A stretch of 19,823 nucleotides of DNA. It comes from CAZINM01 sp964540605. Its GTDB lineage: Bacteria; Patescibacteriota; Dojkabacteria; SC72; JAHDCA01. The notes beneath the pieces were generated by a model. That model ran no database searches and was not told where the DNA came from. It saw only the letters and a program-made list of their open reading frames with translations. The number at the start of each line of letters is the position of its first letter. Position 1 is the stretch's first letter. The stretch spans positions 1 to 19,823 of the forward strand of contig CAZINM010000014.1 of the NCBI GenBank assembly GCA_964540605.1, written 5' to 3'. The position numbers and the translations under genes were made by a program. This document shows, one piece after another, positions 14,846 through 19,823 of this stretch.

Positions 14846-15772
14846 ATGCGAGCCATATCAAAAATCTTTAACATAGTAACCTCGATAGTTATTACCATCC
14901 AATTGGCACTTATCGCCTATTTAATGATATTTACATACAACCTTGGAAATATCCTAAGTGATAAGCAAAACCTAAAAGATTGGCTTACTGATCAACAAGT
15001 GAAAGAGGCTTATGTAGAATATATTGTTGACAACTTTTATTCAGTCGTAGAAACACCTTTTTCAGGTTTGATTAATGAAGAGCTATCAAAGAAGCTAATG
15101 GAGGATCATCTGGCTGGTGAAGCGTTTGATGAAATTGTTGATCCAACAGTTGATACCATTTATGATTGGTTGGAAGGTAGATCAGACAATGTGAAAATTG
15201 AAACATCTTCAGAAGATATACTTAAAGATCTAGGTTTCATCAATGATCTTTATGATGAAAAATTAGGAGTTTTCTCAGATATCATAGATCCTACAGATAT
15301 TATAAAACTTTCTGATAGCCTTAATATTATTGATCTGGAGCAACTTTCAGCAAATAATATTCCTTATTTATATCAGCAACTTCTTACTTTACCCAAGAAA
15401 TTGCTTATTGTATGTGTAGTTTTGTCTGCTTTGTTGATCTTATCTAATCGATCGTGGAGATACGGTTTCTTTTTGATCGGTTTATCTTTGACTTTAGGAC
15501 CTTTATATACCCTATTTGGTTACAAATATTTACCTTTTGATTCGATTATAAATATCAACCAAATAAGAGAGAACATGTCTATACCATCACTTGAGGAGCT
15601 TCCATCATTTATAACTTTGATTTTCAATAAAGCTAGTTCAATGGTTATCTCAATAACAAACAAGCATGCTGTTATCATGCTTGTCGTTGGAATACTTATT
15701 ATCGCAATATCTCAACTTGCAATCAGGGAGAAGGTGATTGAAGAAGATGATGATGAACTAGATGTAAAATGA
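14846..15772 (+). CDS. Unrecognised four-helix membrane protein
   Basis: I do not recognise a family. One membrane helix sits near the N-terminus (about 9-30). An outward-facing acidic, helical region of about 150 residues follows (31-184), then three more helices (about 185-201, 205-225 and 274-292). The tail is strongly acidic (E-E-D-D-D-E-L-D) and predicted cytoplasmic. No cleavable signal, catalytic motif or Cys pair is evident. It is a single plus-strand gene, divergent from the MgtC/DUF4010 gene and convergent with mscL. TATACT at 14812-14817 or TATATT at 14823-14828 could be its -10 box; neither has a clear -35. A perfect 9-bp inverted repeat lies within the last helix-coding part (15660-15684). 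Confidence 0.8.
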   Translation: MRAISKIFNIVTSIVITIQLALIAYLMIFTYNLGNILSDKQNLKDWLTDQQVKEAYVEYIVDNFYSVVETPFSGLINEELSKKLMEDHLAGEAFDEIVDPTVDTIYDWLEGRSDNVKIETSSEDILKDLGFINDLYDEKLGVFSDIIDPTDIIKLSDSLNIIDLEQLSANNIPYLYQQLLTLPKKLLIVCVVLSALLILSNRSWRYGFFLIGLSLTLGPLYTLFGYKYLPFDSIININQIRENMSIPSLEELPSFITLIFNKASSMVISITNKHAVIMLVVGILIIAISQLAIREKVIEEDDDELDVK

Positions 15773-15792
15773 TCTATTCATAATTTCAGCCA

Positions 15793-16092
15793 TTATTTCT
15801 TTTTGTCCAACTTCTCAACATTCAATTTCTTCACCAAGAAATAAACGACCAATGATACAACTGTGAAATCGATAAAGACAGAGATCAGATGACCTACAGT
15901 TAATTCTGCTTCCCCTATCTTGATTACAAGTGATGTTAATCCCTCTGCCTTATTTAGTAACAAACCTAAAAGGGGATTTATAAGATCCTCAATAATTGCT
16001 GATACTAGATTGGAGACAGCACCACCAAGAATAAAACCTACTGCAAGACCTACAACGCCTTGCTCTCTAAGATAATTTAAAAAATCCTTCAT
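15793..16092 (-). CDS. mscL: Large-conductance mechanosensitive channel
   Basis: MscL forms a homopentameric inner-membrane pore that opens under tension to relieve osmotic shock. At 99 residues it is a short member of the family (E. coli has 136), mainly through a small periplasmic loop. The N-terminal amphipathic helix and first membrane helix read G-V-V-G-L-A-V-G-F-I-L-G-G-A-V, and I-I-E-D-L-I-N-P-L-L-G follows. The second helix is V-F-I-D-F-T-V-V-S-L-V-V-Y-F-L-V and the end is Lys-rich. The gene lies 93 bases after the helicase stop, a gap large enough for its own promoter. Confidence 0.93.
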   Translation of the reverse strand: MKDFLNYLREQGVVGLAVGFILGGAVSNLVSAIIEDLINPLLGLLLNKAEGLTSLVIKIGEAELTVGHLISVFIDFTVVSLVVYFLVKKLNVEKLDKKK

Positions 16093-16110
16093 GATGGATC
16101 AATAAAAAAT

Positions 16111-16139
16111 AATATATCCTAATTTTATGACAATCAGAA
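16111..16139 (-). promoter_or_regulatory. Candidate promoter of mscL
   Basis: On the minus strand TTCTGA (16139-16134) and TATATT (16116-16111) are spaced by 17 bases. An alternative reading uses TTGTCA (16133-16128) with TATTTT 16 bases downstream. Either would give a leader of about 5-12 bases before the ATG at 16092. Confidence 0.3.
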
Positions 16140-16185
16140 TTGTATTACTAGGCACAGAAAGATTGAGTTTAAAACTGGTATTTTT

Positions 16186-17352
16186 TTAATGCCCAACAAT
16201 GTACAACTCCTCCTCTGCCCTAGTTACCGCAGTATATAGCCATCTTCGCCACATCTCATCATCCATTTTCGAAAATCTCTCCTCGAATAATAAGACTTTC
16301 TTAGCCTGACTACCTTGAGCTTTATGTACTGTAACAGCATAACCGAAATCAAAAAGATCTCCTTTTAAAGTATAGGATCTTCTACCTGTGAAATTCATAC
16401 TCTCTTGATTCCCAAACTGTTCTTTTAGAACTAATCCATGAAACTTTGGTAACCCATCCCCCAGATCGATCACTGCGTAATACCACTCATCATCCTCATC
16501 TTCAAGTTGCTCAATTACGCCATTCATCCCATTAAAAATTCCTACCGAATGATTATTTCTAAGGCATATCACTCTATCACCGACTTCTGGAAGTGGTGAA
16601 TTAAGTTCAAAAATTTGACGAATATGTTGATTTAACTTCACACGGGTGTTGTTATATCCACAAAGTACAAGCATATTTTCATCATATGTCATTAAGAGGT
16701 CATCAATAAATTCAGAAATATCTGACTCTTGGCTATTTATTTTTCTGACTTTATCTGAATAATCCGAAATGGGAATGACACCTTCATTTCTAGCTTTTAT
16801 TGAAAGCTCGATAATTGGATTCCCTTGTGCTTGCCTATGTATCTGCTCAAGTCGAAGCATCGGATCTTCAACTAGATTAAAACTCCCTCTTATTGGTGGT
16901 AGTTGACCATGATCCCCTATCGCAATTATTCTAATACCGTAAACTGTTAGATCCTTCCATATGTTCCCATCAACCATCGAGGCTTCATCTATTATTATCA
17001 GATCAGCTTCAATTTCATCTTTTCTTTCCCAACCAACGATCTCCTCTTTATCATTAACAACTGGAGAATATATAAGTGAATGGATAGTACTTACAGAATC
17101 CTGACTATATAACGCCATTTGTTGCGATAACTTTCCTTCTAGAACTCGTGCTGCTTTTCCAGTGTATGCACAGAATGCAACCTTTAATTTTTTATCCTTC
17201 TCATACAACTTATTTCGAAAAACAGAGATCAATGTTGTTTTACCAGTACCTGCATATCCACCTACAGTTATGTATGGAGATGAATTATCATCAAACCAAT
17301 CGGTTAATGAATCTAATACTTTTTTTTGATCATCTGAGAGCTGAAGATCCAT
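16186..17352 (-). CDS. SF1B DNA helicase, Dda/RecD-like
   Basis: An ATP-driven 5'-3' DNA helicase of superfamily 1B. Walker A is G-Y-A-G-T-G-K-T-T (32-40), Walker B D-E-A-S-M (122-126), and motif III G-D-H-G-Q-L-P-P (146-153). Motif IV is L-x-x-I-H-R-Q-A-x-G-N-P-I (168-180). The UvrD_C_2 domain has V-H-K-A-Q-G-S-Q (342-349), and motif VI Y-T-A-V-T-R-A (373-379) lies near the end. At 388 residues it is short and has no RecD N-terminal domain. This is the compact plan seen in phage T4 Dda and many bacterial relatives, with likely roles in fork restart or recombination. It follows the thymidylate-kinase-like gene by 17 bases and is probably co-transcribed with it. Confidence 0.92.
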   Translation of the reverse strand: MDLQLSDDQKKVLDSLTDWFDDNSSPYITVGGYAGTGKTTLISVFRNKLYEKDKKLKVAFCAYTGKAARVLEGKLSQQMALYSQDSVSTIHSLIYSPVVNDKEEIVGWERKDEIEADLIIIDEASMVDGNIWKDLTVYGIRIIAIGDHGQLPPIRGSFNLVEDPMLRLEQIHRQAQGNPIIELSIKARNEGVIPISDYSDKVRKINSQESDISEFIDDLLMTYDENMLVLCGYNNTRVKLNQHIRQIFELNSPLPEVGDRVICLRNNHSVGIFNGMNGVIEQLEDEDDEWYYAVIDLGDGLPKFHGLVLKEQFGNQESMNFTGRRSYTLKGDLFDFGYAVTVHKAQGSQAKKVLLFEERFSKMDDEMWRRWLYTAVTRAEEELYIVGH

Positions 17353-17369
17353 ATTACTTAATGGCTTAA

Positions 17370-18230
17370 TTATTTATATGGGTCAAATCTTTTTAGATCC
17401 GAACTACCTTGTTCATTTAGCAAAATACTCAAAGCTTCTTTATCAACTAGTGTAGGATCGAAACCTATTTCATGAATAGGAGCTTTTTTACTTACAACTT
17501 TATCCTTTATAACTGATGGCCATGTCAGGGATAAAGCCATATTAGCATTCTCTTCTATAGTCATATATCTACCTAGAGAGTCATCGAATTGAGAAAAAGT
17601 AATAATTCTAGATTCTATTTGTGAAGCTTTAAGATATAAACTTCTAGCCAGATCTTGGACATCACTTTTTTCGTATGAATCAAGCTCTTTTCTATTCGTA
17701 TCATGTAACAACCTCGACATAGTTTGTTCTGCATCTAAAATTGGCACTACCACAGGAGTCTGGTGTAAGTTAAGATATTCTATAAAGTATTTATCAACCT
17801 CCCACATCTTTGGAAGATACTCATCAAGAAGTTTCTGTATTGAGAAATCTATGCCTTTAGATATTTTATAATAAGACAAAGTTAACATTGCCGAAGTTGG
17901 GTATCTATCAAAAAGCACACATACCCTACCATAAACATCTATGTAGGTTTTAACAATATTTTGAATTACTTGAACAGTTTCTAGTCTATTAAGAGCATAT
18001 ACAAGAAGTCTATCATCTAAACTTAAACCTTCATCATTTTCATGTAGTAAATGATCCAAAAATTTTCCCCAAGGATATTCGTAATTTGGATAAGCTGAGA
18101 TTATAACTGGGCAACCTTTAGAGGTAATGATCTCCGACATCTTCCCTACACAAGCACCTTTACCTGAGCCATCTAAACCGTCAACAGCAATAGTTATATA
18201 TTTATCTCTATCAAAATCTAAAGCCTGCAT
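17370..18230 (-). CDS. Thymidylate-kinase-like P-loop nucleotide kinase with C-terminal extension
   Basis: The fold assignment rests on the N-terminal strand and P-loop G-L-D-G-S-G-K-G (18-25) and on F-D-R-Y-P (about 108-112), equal to the D-R-Y/F motif of thymidylate kinases. E-x-L-x-L-H-Q-T-P-V-V-V (about 150-161) marks the strand before the lid. A Lys/Arg-containing lid follows (R-L-L, R-K-E-L-D, 168-185). At 286 residues it is longer than ordinary thymidylate kinase (about 200-215). About 60 residues at the C-terminus have no counterpart I know. The P-loop lacks the Ser/Thr after GK (G-K-G-A instead of G-K-T/S), so activity or nucleotide choice may differ. dTMP kinase is the best guess, not certain. 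The gene starts 81 bases after rlmN, and its downstream neighbour is the helicase. Confidence 0.7.
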   Translation of the reverse strand: MQALDFDRDKYITIAVDGLDGSGKGACVGKMSEIITSKGCPVIISAYPNYEYPWGKFLDHLLHENDEGLSLDDRLLVYALNRLETVQVIQNIVKTYIDVYGRVCVLFDRYPTSAMLTLSYYKISKGIDFSIQKLLDEYLPKMWEVDKYFIEYLNLHQTPVVVPILDAEQTMSRLLHDTNRKELDSYEKSDVQDLARSLYLKASQIESRIITFSQFDDSLGRYMTIEENANMALSLTWPSVIKDKVVSKKAPIHEIGFDPTLVDKEALSILLNEQGSSDLKRFDPYK

Positions 18231-18311
18231 TTATCAATTCCGTATGAAATTTTAATCTTTTTTACTTGATCTTTAGCAGAGAAATTTTACTAACTTTACA
18301 AAAGTAATGCA

Positions 18312-19325
18312 TTATATATTCTTATTACTCGCAGCAAGCTGACCACAAGCTGCTTTTATATCTGAACCAAACCTATACCTTTGAGTTACCTCCAACCCAC
18401 CCTTCAATAGAACTTGTTTGAAATCTTCTATGGTAGATCTTTCAGGTGACTCATACTCACCTGTTTCGTTGTAACCTATTAAATTGACCATACATAATTT
18501 CCCTTTTAGAAGCTTTACCAGATCAATAGAATCTTCTTTACTGTCATTGACACCCTTTAGCAGAATGTACTCGATCATTACTTTTCTATTTGTAGATCTA
18601 ATATAAGTATCAATTGAGTCAATTAGTTGCTCAATTGAATACTTATGAGCTATTGGCATAAATTCCTCTCTCTTTTGTTGATCTGCAGAGTGTAAAGATA
18701 TTGCCAGATTAACTTCCAGATCTTCATTCGTAAATTTTAATATTTCAGGTACAAGTCCACAGGTCGATATTGAGATCTTTCTCGCACCGATATTTAGACC
18801 ATCATGATCATTTAGAATTCTTACTGCAGATATTACATTATCGTAATTCTCAAAAGGCTCCCCCATTCCCATAAATACAACATTGCTAACTCTTTGATCC
18901 AATTGTTTAAGATGCCTTGAAAAAATAAGTACCTGTTGAACGATCTCGTAATCTGTTAAATTTCGTGATAAACCGAGTTTACCTGTTGCACAAAACGCAC
19001 AACCCATTGCACAACCAACTTGAGTTGAAACACAGACCGTATTTCTCTGTGTACCATACTTCATTAAGACAGACTCTACTAATGAACCATCATCAAGTTT
19101 AATTAATATTTTATCGGTTTGAGAATCTTCGCTTTTTGAAAATATAACTCTGTCCGACTTAATAATTGGGAAAGTTTTTGATAAATTCTCTCTTGTTTGA
19201 ATAGGTAATACACTCACTTGACTCCAATCATCACACAGATCTATAAAAAGAGCTTTATAAGCCTGTTTATATCGGAATTCGGGTAGATCTGAGAGTACTT
19301 TTTTAAGTGATTCAAATTGATTCAT
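18312..19325 (-). CDS. rlmN: Dual-specificity RNA methyltransferase RlmN
   Basis: This radical SAM enzyme methylates C2 of A2503 in 23S rRNA and A37 in some tRNAs. The iron-sulfur cluster motif C-x3-C-x2-C is C105, C109 and C112. G-M-G-E-P (153-157) binds SAM. The two mechanistic cysteines align as Cys98 (T-V-C-V-S) and Cys327 (A-A-C-G-Q-L), the latter carrying the methyl group. At 337 residues the length is normal. The start is supported by a TATAAT placed five bases before the ATG, giving a leaderless mRNA. Confidence 0.97.
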   Translation of the reverse strand: MNQFESLKKVLSDLPEFRYKQAYKALFIDLCDDWSQVSVLPIQTRENLSKTFPIIKSDRVIFSKSEDSQTDKILIKLDDGSLVESVLMKYGTQRNTVCVSTQVGCAMGCAFCATGKLGLSRNLTDYEIVQQVLIFSRHLKQLDQRVSNVVFMGMGEPFENYDNVISAVRILNDHDGLNIGARKISISTCGLVPEILKFTNEDLEVNLAISLHSADQQKREEFMPIAHKYSIEQLIDSIDTYIRSTNRKVMIEYILLKGVNDSKEDSIDLVKLLKGKLCMVNLIGYNETGEYESPERSTIEDFKQVLLKGGLEVTQRYRFGSDIKAACGQLAASNKNI

Positions 19326-19330
19326 GGGAG

Positions 19331-19339
19331 ATTATAACA
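19331..19339 (-). promoter_or_regulatory. Extended -10 promoter of rlmN; probable leaderless start
   Basis: TGTTATAAT on the minus strand is a perfect -10 box with the TG extension, ending five bases before the ATG at 19325. Transcription would start at the start codon. The -35 region is poor, as is normal for extended -10 promoters. Confidence 0.5.
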
Positions 19340-19370
19340 GGAATGGATTGTGAAGATTTAAAGATTACAA

Positions 19371-19535
19371 TCAAATAACATCATCAGGTAAAAACTCAAT
19401 AGGTATTAAAAAAGTATACCCTTTAGCAACAAGTTGTCTTATAAAAGAATCTCTTTCTTCTTCAGGTAATTGATAAAATTTCTCTACGATATTTCTCTTT
19501 ATATAATTAGTCTGCTCTGATTCTAAAAACCTCAT
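19371..19535 (-). CDS. Small ORF or displaced C-terminal part of the upstream gene (54 residues)
   Basis: The frame opens with ATG at 19535 and ends in TGA, overlapping the end of the upstream frame by 29 bases. The sequence looks protein-like: an amphipathic segment I-V-E-K-F-Y-Q-L-P-E-E-E-R-D-S-F-I and then a hydrophobic stretch near the C-terminus. No family recognised. If one T is removed from the run at 19525-19529 it fuses in frame with the upstream ORF, so it may be that gene's C-terminus. The longer frame (start at 19637) is unlikely, because its first 34 residues lie across the upstream coding region. Confidence 0.5.
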   Translation of the reverse strand: MRFLESEQTNYIKRNIVEKFYQLPEEERDSFIRQLVAKGYTFLIPIEFLPDDVI

Positions 19536-19823
19536 AAAACAATTTTTGGTTGATAGGTATTGGAGATCTATCAACAATTCCATCTCTAACACGAATATAC
19601 GAATCATACAAAAAATTAGGCTCTTTTGTTTTATCAATTAAGATAGTGCCCTGATCTGCGCTAATTAAATTTTTACGCATAAACTCCATAACGGAATTTA
19701 CTGAATAAAGACCTCTCTGAATCCTATCGAAAGTTGCTGATTGTATTTTTTCTATAGCGTCATCAGGATTAAATCTCAGAGAAGTTACTTGTTGTCTAAT
19801 TTGTTCAATAATAGCATTCAAAG
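19507..19823 (-). CDS. Partial unrecognised CDS at the window edge
   Basis: The frame is open to the right-hand edge and runs to a TAA at 19509-19507, giving about 105 visible residues. The only in-frame start candidate in the window is a TTG at 19821; an ATG at 19817 is out of frame. So the gene most likely begins outside the window. The visible sequence is mixed charged and hydrophobic with no membrane helix and no motif I recognise. It may continue into the small ORF at 19371-19535 through a one-base frameshift. It is upstream of rlmN, which has its own promoter. Confidence 0.55.
   Translation of the reverse strand, partial: LNAIIEQIRQQVTSLRFNPDDAIEKIQSATFDRIQRGLYSVNSVMEFMRKNLISADQGTILIDKTKEPNFLYDSYIRVRDGIVDRSPIPINQKLFYEVFRIRAD

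Noticed and set aside
15660..15684. Perfect 9-bp inverted repeat (ACAAGCATG / CATGCTTGT, 7-base loop) within the four-helix membrane protein gene
   Set aside because: It is inside coding sequence, has no T-run, and about one such repeat is expected by chance in 20 kb.
19536..19637. Longer version of the small ORF beginning at 19637
   Set aside because: Its first 34 residues overlap the partial CDS in another frame and look like shadow coding (Met/Leu/Ile-rich without pattern).
1..19823. Alternative genetic code with UGA as glycine (as in Gracilibacteria/SR1)
   Set aside because: UGA ends the Nudix gene, the four-helix protein gene and the small ORF at 19371, and no long gene has in-frame UGA.
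1..19823. CRISPR arrays, tRNA or rRNA genes, insertion sequences
   Set aside because: No spaced repeats, no cloverleaf-like or rRNA sequence, and no transposase or integrase reading frame were seen. All intergenic gaps are under 170 bases.

Overview
The window is AT-rich (roughly one third G+C by eye), compact and uses the standard bacterial code: UGA ends several genes and no gene contains an in-frame UGA. Core bacterial genes (rpsF-ssb-rpsR, ychF, cca, rlmN, mscL) sit beside an archaeal-style AMP-degradation pair (AMP phosphorylase and ribose-1,5-bisphosphate isomerase). There is no rplI after rpsR, and almost no gene has a Shine-Dalgarno sequence. Together this suggests a Candidate Phyla Radiation (Patescibacteria) genome, perhaps of the Dojkabacteria/Katanobacteria/Microgenomates group. 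That placement is inference; the window carries no rRNA gene. It looks like chromosomal backbone. I see no mobile elements, tRNAs, rRNAs or CRISPR arrays.

Layout: 1-1560 (minus) holds an actin-like (ASKHA) protein resembling glutamate mutase MutL and the start of an overlapping second gene. 1606-2973 is the rpsF-ssb-rpsR operon with a recognisable promoter and terminator. 3070-3543 (plus) is a lone Nudix hydrolase and 3617-4729 (minus) is ychF. 4817-6655 (plus) encodes a secreted, membrane-anchored transglutaminase-like protein. 6694-10725 (minus) is an operon of a beta-CASP ribonuclease (crossing a run of N), R15P isomerase and AMP phosphorylase. 10837-11748 (plus) encodes a membrane-tethered EEP phosphatase/nuclease. 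11796-14686 (minus) holds an MgtC/DUF4010 membrane protein and then the CCA-adding enzyme. 14846-15772 (plus) is an orphan four-helix membrane protein. 15793-19823 (minus) holds an unrecognised, possibly frameshifted gene, rlmN, a thymidylate-kinase-like protein, a Dda/RecD-like helicase and mscL.

The most coherent functional unit is the nuclease/isomerase/phosphorylase operon. Its members could act in order: RNA to nucleoside monophosphates, AMP to ribose-1,5-bisphosphate, then ribulose-1,5-bisphosphate. No RuBisCO is present here to use the product. Other points of interest are the divergent MutL-like pair, a clear over-representation of GATC, -10 boxes placed so close to start codons that mRNAs would be leaderless, and a nucleotide-kinase P-loop lacking its usual Ser/Thr.
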